Assembly (NCBI GenBank): GCA_003482405.1
Contig: DMZB01000267.1
Span: 1 to 18,830 of the forward strand
Source: Lactobacillus sp.
Lineage (GTDB): Bacteria; Bacillota; Bacilli; Lactobacillales; Lactobacillaceae
Length of the DNA: 18,830 bases
Direction: 5' to 3'
How positions within the stretch are numbered: position 1 is the stretch's first letter; every line of letters starts with the position of its first letter. This document shows, one piece after another, positions 6,989-16,214 of the stretch. The translations under genes and the position numbers were made by a program. The notes under the pieces were generated by a model that worked only from the letters and a program-made list of their open reading frames with translations, ran no database searches and was not told where the DNA came from.

Positions 6989-7231
6989 ATGGTGATGGAT
7001 AATTACTACCATGAGGCTGAACCAACAAGGTTTAGACATTTATTAATCAATAGTTGAAGCATTGAAGATATATCAGAATTCCCGATGAGAACAAATTGAC
7101 TAGCCAGCAAAGAGCAGAAATAAAGAAATTGATGACTTCTCCTACATGTACTCGAAGAACTGGAGGCTCAGATACAAAAATGCGGTCTCGAAAGCACTAT
7201 CACATACAATCATGACCAAATCATGGAATAG
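6989..7231 (+). pseudogene. Decayed reading frame, perhaps a MerR-type regulator fragment
   Basis: One frame keeps protein-like sequence but contains five internal stops. It reads MVMDNYYHEAEPTRFRHLL, INS, stop (7055), SIEDISEFPMRTN, stop (7097), LASKEQK, stop, RN, two stops, LLLHVLEELEAQIQKCG and on to a TAG at 7229-7231. The order RFRHLL..S-SIEDISEF followed by an amphipathic HVLEELEAQIQ helix resembles the dimerisation half of MerR-family regulators, where a 'G-x-S-(I/L)-E-(D/E)-I' turn precedes a long coiled coil. The DNA-binding half is missing. The family assignment is inference from a few motifs; that this is decayed coding sequence is somewhat more secure. Confidence 0.35.
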
Positions 7232-7336
7232 TTTGAAAATAGCATTCTGGATTGCTGGACCTATGCTTATTAGGCTTCACATGAGCAGATGTGTTAGAAG
7301 GATAAATAATCGCCTTGTGACTAGTTGTCTTAAAGC

Positions 7337-7385
7337 AAAGTGGCCCATTAAACACACACATAATGTGTTTAGTGGGCCACTTTTA
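7337..7385. terminator. Strong bidirectional hairpin terminator
   Basis: A 20-bp stem, 7337-7356 paired with 7364-7383 (one G-U pair), has a 7-base loop. On the plus strand TTTTATTTT follows. On the minus strand the T run is poorer (CTTTGCTTT). It stands between the accessory strip and the minus-strand purine genes. Confidence 0.75.
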
Positions 7386-7394
7386 TTTTGATTG

Positions 7395-7556
7395 TTATTT
7401 ATCAACTTCCCTTTTTACCATTAGAATTTCCGGTTTTTCTTGCGTGATTTCCAATAGTCTCAAGCTTGCACCAGATGACCATTGGCTGCCAGCTTTCCAG
7501 CGCTCAACCATTGTTGAAGAAATGTTCAACAACTGGGCGAAACTGTCCTCGCATAT
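7395..7556 (-). pseudogene. Headless fragment of an HTH (NadS/MqsA-type antitoxin-like) protein
   Basis: Downstream of purB on the same strand is a frame of 53 codons that begins right after an in-frame stop (7557-7559) and lacks a convincing start or ribosome site. It reads CEDSFAQLLNISSTMVERWK, then AGSQWSSGASLRLLEI and TQEKPEILMVKREVDK. This is the pattern of the C-terminal helix-turn-helix of antitoxin-like XRE proteins, usually '(S/E)-x-F-A-x-L-L-x-(V/I)-S-x-x-T-V-x-x-W-E-x-G-x-x-x-P-S-G-x-A-L-x-L-L'. The N-terminal half has been lost. A perfect dyad TTGTTGAA / TTCAACAA (7511-7532) falls inside it. The purA-purB transcript probably runs through it to the hairpin at 7337-7385. Confidence 0.6.
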
Positions 7557-7569
7557 TTACTCTTTCAAG

Positions 7570-8865
7570 TTAATCAATACCTACACGTTTGAAAATCGTG
7601 TCAACATAGCGCAAGTGCCGGTTCACATCAAAGACAGCGGTGATTTCATCAGTCGTCAGATAATGTGTCACAAACTCACTGGTGGTTACAAGTTCTTCAA
7701 ATGTTTGTGGCGTTGTCATCGCCTGTTGTGCTAATTGCTGAACATGATCGTAGGCTGTTTCCCGGCTGATATCTTTGTCGATAAGTGCCAGCAACAGTTG
7801 TTGACTGAAAACTAGACCACCACTCGATTCGATGTTGTGACGCATCTGATCTTCATTGACCACTAAATTAGCCATTATGCGGTTAAAGCGATGCAGCATA
7901 TAATCGAGCAATTCTGTCGTATCTGGCAGAATGATGCGTTCCGCCGATGAATGCGAAATATCGCGTTCATGCCACAGTGAAACATCCTCATACGCCGTAA
8001 TCATATGACCACGAATCACGCGTGCCAGTCCGGTAATGTTCTCCGAACCAATCGGGTTATGCTTGTGCGGCATTGCTGAAGAGCCCTTCTGACCAACCGA
8101 AAATGGCTCGGCCACTTCGCCAATCTCCGTCCGCTGTAAACCGCGAATTTCTGTCGCAAAGTTCTCAAGACTCGTGGCAATTAAAGCAAGCACACTCAAA
8201 TAGTGGGCATGCAAATCACGCGGCAGGACCTGGCTGGTCACTGGTTGTGGCCGTAATCCGAGTTGATCACAAACATCTTGTTCAATCTGTGGGGGAATAT
8301 TGGCAAACGTTCCCACTGCACCGCTCAGTTCACCCACGGCCATTTCATCCGTGACGACTTGCAGGCGAGTAATATTGCGCTGTGTTTCATCTACCCACCG
8401 TGCCAGTTTGACCCCAAACGACATCGGCTCGGCCTGAATCCCGTGCGTCCGTCCCATCATAACGGTGTGCCGGTATTTTTTTGCCTGACCAATTAAGGTT
8501 TCACGCAGTTGCTGCAAATCTGCCATCAGTAGAACGTTTGAAGCCTTGAGTTGTAGTGCTTGCGCGGTATCAACAACATCATTACTCGTCAGGCCATAGT
8601 GCACCCACTTGCGCTCATCCCCCAGTGATTCAGACAACATTCGGGTAAATGCCACCACGTCATGGTGCGTTTCGGTTTCAATTTCGTGCATTCGGTCGAC
8701 GTTAATCACAGCATGTTCACGTAAAGCATCCACATCAGCCTGTGGAATCTTACCCAGGTTTGCCCACGCCTGACACGCAGCCACCTCGACTTTTAGCCAT
8801 TGTTGCAGCTTATTTTCCTGTGACCAAATTTGACCCATTTCTGGTCGCACGTAGCGATCAATCAT
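7570..8865 (-). CDS. purB: Adenylosuccinate lyase
   Basis: A 431-residue cytoplasmic enzyme of the fumarase/aspartase superfamily. It splits SAICAR to AICAR and adenylosuccinate to AMP, releasing fumarate each time. Key elements are the N-terminal [21 protein letters not shown] (139-147) with the catalytic His141, and the signature loop [14 protein letters not shown] (262-275) carrying the catalytic serine. Length is normal for Gram-positive PurB. Its ATG overlaps the purA stop by four bases (ATGA), so purA and purB are translationally coupled. No terminator follows directly; the next hairpin on the way out is at 7337-7385, past an HTH gene fragment. Confidence 0.97.
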   Translation of the reverse strand: MIDRYVRPEMGQIWSQENKLQQWLKVEVAACQAWANLGKIPQADVDALREHAVINVDRMHEIETETHHDVVAFTRMLSESLGDERKWVHYGLTSNDVVDTAQALQLKASNVLLMADLQQLRETLIGQAKKYRHTVMMGRTHGIQAEPMSFGVKLARWVDETQRNITRLQVVTDEMAVGELSGAVGTFANIPPQIEQDVCDQLGLRPQPVTSQVLPRDLHAHYLSVLALIATSLENFATEIRGLQRTEIGEVAEPFSVGQKGSSAMPHKHNPIGSENITGLARVIRGHMITAYEDVSLWHERDISHSSAERIILPDTTELLDYMLHRFNRIMANLVVNEDQMRHNIESSGGLVFSQQLLLALIDKDISRETAYDHVQQLAQQAMTTPQTFEELVTTSEFVTHYLTTDEITAVFDVNRHLRYVDTIFKRVGID

Positions 8866-10175
8866 GCCATTGCCTCAACTTTCGTATCCGATTCCCAAAC
8901 ATTTTGGAGCACCATCGTCTGCGTCCGATCTGGTCCAACCGAAAGTGTCGCCAGTGGTAAACCGGTTAATGACATGACACGTTCTACATAACGACGTGCG
9001 TTTTTGGGAAGTTCATCAACCGTTTTACAGTGAGTAATATCTTCCGTCCAACCTGACAATGTTTCATACACAGGTTTGCAGCGCAAAAGTGCTTCACGAC
9101 CGGCTGGATAACGGTCGATCATTTCGCCATCCAATTCATAAGCTGTACAAATTTTTAATTCTTTCAAACCTGTTAGCACATCTAAACAGTTCAGGGCTAA
9201 GTAGCTCAGACCAGAAACACGTTTGGCATGCCGCAAAACAACAGTATCAAGCCAGCCAATCCGACGTGGACGTTTGGTCACGGTGCCGTATTCATGACCG
9301 ACTTCACGAATGTGGTCACCTGTTTGATCGTGTAATTCAGTTGGAAATGGCCCATCACCGACTCGTGAAGTGTACGCTTTTGCCGCGCCAATGACAGACG
9401 TGATCCGCGTTGGCCCAATTCCACCACCGATAGTCACGCCACCAGCAACAGGATTTGATGAAGTCACGTAAGGATACGTGCCGTGGTCGATATCGAGCAT
9501 AACACCTTGTGCACCTTCAAATAACAAATGTTCATCTTTAGCCAGGGCGTCATCGAGTACTTTTGACGTGTCCGTGACGTACTTTTTCAGTTGCTCTGCA
9601 TACCCTTGATATTCTTTCAACAACGGTTCAAACGCAATTGGATCCGCACCATACAATTTGGCCAGCAACTCGTTTTTTGCTACAACATTACGAGCTAAAA
9701 GTTCTTTAAATGTCTCTGGTTCCAGCAAATCAGCCACGCGAATACCGATTCGTGATGCTTTGTCCATGTATGCGGGTCCAATGCCCTTATTCGTGGTACC
9801 AATTTTGCTCCCTTTTTTGCTGGCTTCTTCTAAGCGATCCTGCAAAATGTGATACGGAAAAATCAGGTGCGCCCGATCTGAAATTCTTAAGTTGTCGGTA
9901 CTAATGCCGCGTTCGTGAAGGTAATCAATTTCGGCTAACAGTGTCTTTGGGTTCAGCACAACGCCGTTTCCAATCAAACACAACTTATCACTTTCAAAAA
10001 TACCTGAAGGTAACAGTTGGAGCTGATACTTTTCGCCATTAAACGTAATCGTGTGACCGGCGTTGTCGCCACCTTGATAACGGGAGATCACATCTGCCTG
10101 CTGACTCACAAAGTCAGTTATTTTCCCCTTACCTTCGTCGCCCCATTGACTGCCTACAATCACTACTGCTGTCAT
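8862..10175 (-). CDS. purA: Adenylosuccinate synthetase
   Basis: A 437-residue cytoplasmic enzyme that joins IMP and aspartate using GTP, the first committed step to AMP. The N-terminal P-loop region [11 protein letters not shown] (8-18) contains catalytic Asp13, and NAGHT (38-42) contains catalytic His41. [16 protein letters not shown] and [19 protein letters not shown] are conserved IMP/GTP-site segments. The start ATG has GAGG seven bases upstream. It forms an operon with purB, a four-base overlap away. Upstream lies a pair of facing PurBoxes, so PurR control is expected. Confidence 0.97.
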   Translation of the reverse strand: MTAVVIVGSQWGDEGKGKITDFVSQQADVISRYQGGDNAGHTITFNGEKYQLQLLPSGIFESDKLCLIGNGVVLNPKTLLAEIDYLHERGISTDNLRISDRAHLIFPYHILQDRLEEASKKGSKIGTTNKGIGPAYMDKASRIGIRVADLLEPETFKELLARNVVAKNELLAKLYGADPIAFEPLLKEYQGYAEQLKKYVTDTSKVLDDALAKDEHLLFEGAQGVMLDIDHGTYPYVTSSNPVAGGVTIGGGIGPTRITSVIGAAKAYTSRVGDGPFPTELHDQTGDHIREVGHEYGTVTKRPRRIGWLDTVVLRHAKRVSGLSYLALNCLDVLTGLKELKICTAYELDGEMIDRYPAGREALLRCKPVYETLSGWTEDITHCKTVDELPKNARRYVERVMSLTGLPLATLSVGPDRTQTMVLQNVWESDTKVEAMA

Positions 10176-10194
10176 TATGTCACCTCATGTTTTA

Positions 10195-10239
10195 TTTGTC
10201 GAACAACATAATGAAGTTTAACAGTTAAAGTTCGGATAA
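10195..10239. promoter_or_regulatory. Facing pair of PurBoxes (PurR operator) upstream of purA
   Basis: Two elements fit the PurR box AWWWCCGAACWWTN known from Bacillus. Box 1 on the plus strand (10195-10208) is TTTGTCGAACAACA. Box 2 on the minus strand (10239-10226) is TTATCCGAACTTTA, which matches at nearly every position. They face each other with exactly 17 bases between them; 16-17 is the spacing described for PurR operators. They lie 20-64 bases upstream of the purA start, downstream of its likely promoter. Confidence 0.75.
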
Positions 10240-10261
10240 TCAACCAAAACTATATAATTCG

Positions 10262-10267
10262 ATTATA
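10262..10267 (-). promoter_or_regulatory. Candidate -10 element for purA-purB
   Basis: TATAAT reads on the minus strand at 10267-10262 in a very AT-rich stretch. It would place the transcription start just upstream of the PurBox pair. No convincing -35 was found, and another AT-rich hexamer nearby could serve instead. Confidence 0.3.
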
Positions 10268-10303
10268 ATTATTTTTATTGTTCTCGTTTTAGTCATTTTT
10301 AAT

Positions 10304-10332
10304 TTGACAGTTAGTATTAAAACGGTTATTGT
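10304..10332 (+). promoter_or_regulatory. Promoter of guaC
   Basis: A perfect -35 TTGACA (10304-10309) and a -10 TATTGT (10327-10332) are separated by 17 bases. The predicted start, near 10339, directly abuts a PurBox-like site, and the leader to the ATG is about 48 bases. Confidence 0.65.
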
Positions 10333-10339
10333 ATCTCGT

Positions 10340-10353
10340 GTTGGCGAACTTTA
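10340..10353 (+). promoter_or_regulatory. Single PurBox-like site at the guaC start of transcription
   Basis: GTTGGCGAACTTTA matches the core CGAACWWT of the PurR box. No facing partner is found 16-17 bases away. Its position at about +1 to +14 of the guaC promoter suits a repressor. It could act with the pair near purA, about 100 bases away. Confidence 0.45.
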
Positions 10354-10386
10354 ATCAATAAATTGCAGAAAGAGGTTTTCACCTTC

Positions 10387-11358
10387 ATGGAAATATTTGA
10401 TTATGAAGACGTACAGCTAATCCCAAATAAATGTCTGATAGAAAGCCGGTCTCAAGCCGACCCAACAATCATGTTTGGCGGGCATCACTTCAAGCTTCCT
10501 GTGGTTCCAGCAAACATGGCGACGGTCATCGACGAGAACTTGGCCACATGGATGGCAGAACACGATTATTTCTACATTATGCATCGCTTTGAACCAGAGA
10601 CAAGATTGCCCTTTGTTCGGAAAATGGCGAAAAAGGGACTGATTAGTTCCATTAGTGTTGGCGTAAAGCCGAACGAAAAACAGTTTATCGATGATTTAAC
10701 TAGCGAAAAGCTAGCACCGGATTACATCACCATTGATGTCGCACATGGTCATGCCAATAGCGTTATTGAGATGATCCACTATATCAAGACGCGCTTACCC
10801 AAAACGTTCGTCATCGCTGGAAACGTGGCTACTCCAGACGCCGTGCGTGAGTTGGAAGACGCCGGAGCAGATGCGACCAAGGTCGGTGTGGGGCCGGGCA
10901 AGGTCTGCATCACTAAACTCAAGACTGGTTTTGGTACTGGTGGTTGGCAGCTCGCCGCTGTGCGCTGGTGTGCCAAGGCCGCGCGCAAACCGATTATTGC
11001 AGACGGTGGCATTCGTCATAATGGTGATATTGCCAAGTCAATTCGTTTCGGTGCCAGTATGGTCATGATCGGTTCACTATTTGCCGGTCACCGCCAGTCT
11101 CCGGGCAATGACATCATGATCGATCACCGCCATTTCAAACAATACTATGGTTCTGCTTCAGAAAATCAAAAGGGCGGACGTAAAAACATCGAGGGCAAGG
11201 ATATTCTTGTGGCCTACCGCGGCGAAATCAGTGATACGTTGACTGAAATGACCGAGGATCTTCAATCGGCAATTTCTTACGCCGGCGGGAGTGATCTCAC
11301 TGCCCTTAGAACGGTTGATTATGTCTTAGTACGTAATACCATTACGAATGGTGATTAA
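10387..11358 (+). CDS. guaC: GMP reductase
   Basis: A 323-residue cytoplasmic enzyme that reduces GMP to IMP with NADPH, returning guanine nucleotides to the adenine branch. It is an IMPDH-like TIM barrel without CBS domains, of the length usual for the Firmicutes-type GuaC. The catalytic loop is [11 protein letters not shown], with nucleophile Cys174; the phosphate-binding [10 protein letters not shown] and the segment FKQYYGSAS are conserved. I start it at the ATG at 10387, preceded by GAAAGAGG with 11 bases of spacing; an upstream in-frame TTG at 10363 lies before that site. It diverges from purA and shares a PurBox-containing control region, consistent with joint purine control. Confidence 0.95.
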   Translation: MEIFDYEDVQLIPNKCLIESRSQADPTIMFGGHHFKLPVVPANMATVIDENLATWMAEHDYFYIMHRFEPETRLPFVRKMAKKGLISSISVGVKPNEKQFIDDLTSEKLAPDYITIDVAHGHANSVIEMIHYIKTRLPKTFVIAGNVATPDAVRELEDAGADATKVGVGPGKVCITKLKTGFGTGGWQLAAVRWCAKAARKPIIADGGIRHNGDIAKSIRFGASMVMIGSLFAGHRQSPGNDIMIDHRHFKQYYGSASENQKGGRKNIEGKDILVAYRGEISDTLTEMTEDLQSAISYAGGSDLTALRTVDYVLVRNTITNGD

Positions 11359-11366
11359 TTAAACGC

Positions 11367-11419
11367 AAAAAGTGGCGTTGCCAGTTCTGAATCTAGTCAG
11401 AGTTGGCAACGCCATTTTT
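11367..11419. terminator. Bidirectional terminator between guaC and pbuX
   Basis: AAAAAGTGGCGTTGCCA (11367-11383) pairs with TGGCAACGCCATTTTT (11404-11419), with one bulged base, and the stem continues inward with CCAGTTCTGA against TCAGAGTTGG. T-runs flank it on both strands. It serves guaC on plus and xpt-pbuX on minus. Confidence 0.85.
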
Positions 11420-11442
11420 ATGCGTGCAATTATATTTAGTGA

Positions 11443-13465
<2,023 letters not shown>

Positions 13466-13473
13466 CTAATTTT

Positions 13474-13538
13474 GCTTATAGTCCGGAGTTTAAGGCTCTG
13501 GGTAGAGACAACCATCCATATCATGGTTTTATATAAGC
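13474..13538 (-). promoter_or_regulatory. Guanine-class purine riboswitch aptamer
   Basis: On the minus strand P1 is GCTTATA (13538-13532) with TATAAGC (13480-13474). P2 is AACCAT / ATGGTT around the loop GATATGG. The junction TCTCTACC follows. P3 has the loop CCTTAAA between CAGAG and CTCCG, then GACTATAAGC. These are the conserved blocks of the purine aptamer. The C in GACTAT, at the specificity position, indicates guanine, hypoxanthine or xanthine, not adenine. It controls xpt-pbuX through the terminator at 13417-13451. Confidence 0.93.
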
Positions 13539-13568
13539 TTTGTTCGAGTGCTGATTAACTTGTTTCAT

Positions 13569-13597
13569 AGAGTATCACAGGATTGAAAATCGTGCAA
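13569..13597 (-). promoter_or_regulatory. Promoter of xpt-pbuX
   Basis: On the minus strand TTGCAC (13597-13592) and TACTCT (13574-13569) are 17 bases apart. The transcript would begin near 13562, just upstream of the riboswitch. The -35 overlaps a perfect palindrome at 13594-13608. Confidence 0.55.
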
Positions 13598-13608
13598 TCA
13601 CTGATTGC
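13594..13608. promoter_or_regulatory. Perfect 15-bp palindrome between xpt and the TetR gene
   Basis: GCAATCACTGATTGC is a perfect palindrome around a central C. It overlaps the -35 of the xpt promoter and the -35 of the divergent TetR-gene promoter. Size and symmetry suit a TetR-family operator, so autorepression is the simplest inference. Confidence 0.45.
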
Positions 13609-13634
13609 CGAGTGGGACATGCATCAACTACAAT
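13605..13634 (+). promoter_or_regulatory. Promoter of the TetR-family gene
   Basis: TTGCCG (13605-13610) and TACAAT (13629-13634) are separated by 18 bases. Transcription would start near 13641, leaving a leader of about 23 bases that contains the ribosome site GAAAGG. Confidence 0.5.
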
Positions 13635-13663
13635 AAAATTAACTTCGAAAGGTCGTGGCACCA

Positions 13664-14224
13664 ATGAACGAAACCGACTTACGGGTCGTCAAAACAGTCC
13701 GGTTGATTGACCAAACATTAATTAATTTATTGAAACGTGAATCGTTTGAGCAAATTACTGTCCAACAAATTTGCCAACAGGCTCAAATCGGTCGTTCTAC
13801 CTTTTATCATCATTACGTCGATAAGTTTGCTCTGCTTGAGCATGTGAACCATCGTTATGCAGAGCAGTTTCGGACGATAATGACGAAACGGATTGCCACT
13901 GTCGAACAGTCGACTTCACTCATCGAATTGGTGACCGACCTTCTGCCGGATCGAATTGAACTGATGCTACTCCTAAATGTGCATACAGGGAGCCTCAGTT
14001 TGGACAGTGATTTTAGACAGATTATCGCAGACAGTCTGGCCGGTTTTCTCCAAGAGCGCTTCACAACCACATTACCCGTCACTTATTTGCAGGAACTATA
14101 TGTCGCAAATGCTATGACTTACATCACTTGGTCACTCGCACACGGACTTAATAATGATGTTGCCCACTTTATGAATAGAGCGTTTATCAATATTGCCAAT
14201 CAAATCCAGCGAACTACTGATTGA
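13664..14224 (+). CDS. TetR/AcrR-family transcriptional regulator
   Basis: A 186-residue one-component regulator. Residues about 10-55 hold the TetR DNA-binding domain: helix 1 (VVKTVRLIDQTLINLLKR), then ITVQQICQQAQIGRSTFYHHYVDK, an almost textbook TetR helix-turn-helix. The rest (60-186) is a mostly helical ligand and dimer domain with no recognised signature. I start it at the ATG at 13664, with GAAAGG eleven bases upstream; an in-frame GTG at 13655 is only two bases from that site. It diverges from xpt and converges with the hydrolase gene, their stop codons directly abutting. Likely targets are its own promoter palindrome and perhaps the hydrolase promoter; the effector is unknown. Confidence 0.9.
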   Translation: MNETDLRVVKTVRLIDQTLINLLKRESFEQITVQQICQQAQIGRSTFYHHYVDKFALLEHVNHRYAEQFRTIMTKRIATVEQSTSLIELVTDLLPDRIELMLLLNVHTGSLSLDSDFRQIIADSLAGFLQERFTTTLPVTYLQELYVANAMTYITWSLAHGLNNDVAHFMNRAFINIANQIQRTTD

Positions 14225-15052
14225 TTAATCGCTTAGTGTAATGACATGCGGCATCACCTTAGTATCGTGATTAGCCAAGGCTTCGACAACGTTAGGCTTG
14301 GCTGCTTCTTGCTTGATCCATGCCAACGATTCAATGGCAGCCTTGCGATCTACCACAATTCCAGGGGTAACCATCTTTTCCCATGATTCTTGGGCATAAC
14401 CGACATCTGCCGCCAAAACGACCTCTTGACCATCCTTACCCGTAACGATTGTAGCTGACAACCCTGCACTGTGTCCTGGCGTTGCCACAAACTGAACGCT
14501 ACCATCACCGAATAGGTCAAACGACTGATGGAATGGTCCCAGCTGGGAGTGCTCATAATCAAATGTCTGCACATTAACACCGTCCCACATCTTACTGATA
14601 TAGCGCATCTTGTCATGCTGGGCAGCCTGCCATTCTGGTTCACTCGTGAGAATGTGCTTGGCGTCTTTAACCAGCTTCAAACCGCTCGCATGATCACTGT
14701 GCAAATGACTGAGCATCAAATAATCAATATCACTCGGTTGATAACCTAACGTTGCTAATTGCTCACGTACTGACCAACCGGCGGGTAGATATGCTTTGTT
14801 AATTTTTACTTGCGGTCCTAATTCGCGCCACTGGCTCTGACGGACAACTTCATTCCAGCCCGTGTCAATGAGGACTAATCCCTTTGGATGTTCAATCAGA
14901 TAACTTGAAACGGGTAAGGTGACTTGATTAACGTGTGACCGGAATAACCCGGTGAATGCCAGTGGGTTACGGTAATAATCGTGAAATGGAAGTGCACGGT
15001 CTACTTTTACTAAGCCGGTGTGCAATACGTGAATTTTAATGTCTGTTGTCAT
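14225..15052 (-). CDS. Metallo-beta-lactamase-fold hydrolase, AHL-lactonase-like
   Basis: A 275-residue protein with a complete dinuclear zinc site: HLHSDH (116-121), His194 in TPGHSAG, Asp216 in LAADVG and His262 in ANHD. The overall layout (VSSYLIEHPKGLVLIDTG, then SHLHSDHASGL) is that of the N-acyl-homoserine-lactonase family (AiiA-like), which opens lactone rings. Lactobacilli are not known to use AHL signals, so the natural substrate may be another lactone or ester. I start it at the ATG at 15052, with GGAGG eight bases upstream; an ATG at 15067 precedes that site. Its upstream region has a 21-bp dyad over the promoter and another inverted repeat next to the ribosome site. It lacks a signal peptide, so it should be cytoplasmic. 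Confidence 0.88.
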   Translation of the reverse strand: MTTDIKIHVLHTGLVKVDRALPFHDYYRNPLAFTGLFRSHVNQVTLPVSSYLIEHPKGLVLIDTGWNEVVRQSQWRELGPQVKINKAYLPAGWSVREQLATLGYQPSDIDYLMLSHLHSDHASGLKLVKDAKHILTSEPEWQAAQHDKMRYISKMWDGVNVQTFDYEHSQLGPFHQSFDLFGDGSVQFVATPGHSAGLSATIVTGKDGQEVVLAADVGYAQESWEKMVTPGIVVDRKAAIESLAWIKQEAAKPNVVEALANHDTKVMPHVITLSD

Positions 15053-15064
15053 TTTGATGACCTC

Positions 15065-15103
15065 CATAATGAATGTTTGTTTCGATTTGATAAATTCATT
15101 ATG
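15065..15103. repeat. Inverted repeat in the hydrolase leader
   Basis: CATAATGAAT (15065-15074) and ATTCATTATG (15094-15103) are perfect inverted copies separated by 19 bases. They lie between the predicted promoter and the hydrolase start, and one arm borders the ribosome site. They could be an operator or an RNA hairpin that limits translation. Confidence 0.5.
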
Positions 15104-15117
15104 AAGGCTGATTTAGC

Positions 15118-15148
15118 AGTATACCAGACACAATAGTAGTCATTGTGT
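15118..15148 (-). promoter_or_regulatory. Promoter of the hydrolase gene with overlapping dyad
   Basis: On the minus strand TATACT (15123-15118) is preceded by TG one base upstream, giving an extended -10. The -35 region and spacer are occupied by a dyad, ACACAAT (15128-15134) and ATTGTGT (15142-15148), with seven bases between. This is a typical repressor-operator placement. Its sequence differs from the palindrome at 13594-13608, so the two need not bind the same protein. Confidence 0.5.
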
Positions 15149-15249
15149 ATCATAAATTACATAGTATTTGAAATCGATTATGAACATCTCGATAATTTAA
15201 CGTTTCGGCGATGGCAGCGATGTGGTGAACGAATGATTTACTGTCAACC

Positions 15250-15285
15250 GAAAAGCGATGACCATTATGTTGGTCATCGCTTTTC
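15250..15285. terminator. Terminator of the minus-strand operon
   Basis: GAAAAGCGATGACC (15250-15263) and GGTCATCGCTTTTC (15272-15285) form a perfect 14-bp stem with an 8-base loop. On the minus strand it follows the small gene's stop by about 20 bases; the T-run is short (TTTT) on either strand. Confidence 0.7.
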
Positions 15286-15306
15286 ATAACTATTGTTAAA
15301 TTCATG

Positions 15307-15485
15307 CTATACATCAATGTTGCTAGAATTTTCGTCTGAAAAAACGGCTTTATAATATTCCTCAAATTCCGTGTCATTCATTTTCATTAGCTTTTCAGGA
15401 ACTTTGCCGAGATTTTATCGGCAGACTCATCACTACTATAAACGTGACCTTCACGATCAACACTAGTTCTTACTTTTTCCGCCAT
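15307..15485 (-). CDS. Very small protein gene, frameshifted or two coupled micro-ORFs
   Basis: An ATG at 15485 with an excellent GAGAGGAG site about nine bases upstream opens a 32-codon frame (MAEKVRTSVDREGHVYSSDE, ending ADKISAKFLKS) that stops at 15387. That stop overlaps an ATG as TAATG, opening a second frame of 26 codons (MKMNDTEFEEYYKAVFSDEN, then SSNIDV) that stops at 15307. The second frame is also open a little upstream (KVPEKL), so a -1 base loss could have split one acidic protein of about 59 residues. I do not recognise either half. The good ribosome site, the operon position and the terminator 22 bases downstream make a real gene likely. The product would be soluble and highly charged. 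Confidence 0.5.
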
Positions 15486-15538
15486 CAAATATCTTCTCCT
15501 CTCGCTATGAAACACTTCTTTTAGCCAAATTACGGGAA

Positions 15539-16126
15539 CTACTTTGATTTTCGTCGATCTAAATGCTGCCCATAGACAGGCCCACCAATAAAAACAAGTG
15601 AGATCAAACCCCATGCTAGAGGAGTCAACACGTCTGGAATCGCATTGCCGATAACCATAATGATTAAACCAGTGACAATCAATCCACGGCCCATAAGTAA
15701 GAGCATCACCCTTGTAGCATGCTCACTTTGTTTCACGTGAAAACCGATTGAAAATGTTTCGTGCACGGGTGGCAGGTACATCAACAACATCCCCGCTAGA
15801 CCCGAAATTATGGCAATAATTGACGCATAGCTCGCCTGAAAATCGTTTGGAAACAGGCACACAGTCGAGCTATATACCAAAAAAGACAGTCCGTTGGCCG
15901 TTGCTACTTTTAGCTTCATCGACAGCGACCACTGAACAAATGTCCACGCACCAACCATGAATGGTAACCGCATGTAAATTGCATAAACTAGAGCAATAAT
16001 CGCAAATACCACAAACTTATTTTGCCAAGCAATTTGTGAACCCAAACGCAGCCAAATCATTAGCACTATTAACACGTTGCCGATGTTTATACTCCACCAT
16101 AGCCACCAGCGTTGATGATGTGTCAT
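15539..16126 (-). CDS. Multi-spanning membrane protein of unknown function
   Basis: About 195 residues with roughly six hydrophobic segments, such as WWLWWSINIGNVLIVLMIWL, FVVFAIIALVYAIYM and VTGLIIMVIGNAIPDVLTPL, joined by short loops and ending in a basic tail (QHLDRRKSK). No catalytic motif or known transporter signature is visible, so I leave it unassigned. The start is uncertain. The frame opens at a TTG at 16189, but I prefer the ATG at 16126 (MTHHQRWWLWW), which has GGTGG about eight bases upstream and begins just before the first membrane helix. It follows the EamA permease gene by 88 bases on the same strand and is followed by a very small gene, so it is probably the fourth gene of an operon. 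Confidence 0.65.
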   Translation of the reverse strand: MTHHQRWWLWWSINIGNVLIVLMIWLRLGSQIAWQNKFVVFAIIALVYAIYMRLPFMVGAWTFVQWSLSMKLKVATANGLSFLVYSSTVCLFPNDFQASYASIIAIISGLAGMLLMYLPPVHETFSIGFHVKQSEHATRVMLLLMGRGLIVTGLIIMVIGNAIPDVLTPLAWGLISLVFIGGPVYGQHLDRRKSK

Positions 16127-16214
16127 CTCAATCGCCACCCGATACGTTTGCGCACATAATACACCCGTCGAGCGACAATCAACAATCAACCAACCTCAGC
16201 TTTCGCAGGATAAC

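Noticed and set aside
7146..7391. Plus-strand 81-codon frame
   Set aside because: Runs through the strong terminator, lacks a ribosome site and is not in the frame that shows protein-like remnants.
10281..10286. Second PurBox half-site near TTCTCG
   Set aside because: The core GTTCG is interrupted and the spacing to the other boxes does not fit.
14225..15052. Reading the hydrolase as proof of AHL signalling in this organism
   Set aside because: No LuxI or LuxR-type gene is visible, and the enzyme family has broad substrates.
15150..15377. Minus-strand 75-codon frame
   Set aside because: Crosses the 14-bp terminator hairpin and is in a different frame from the micro-gene with the good ribosome site.
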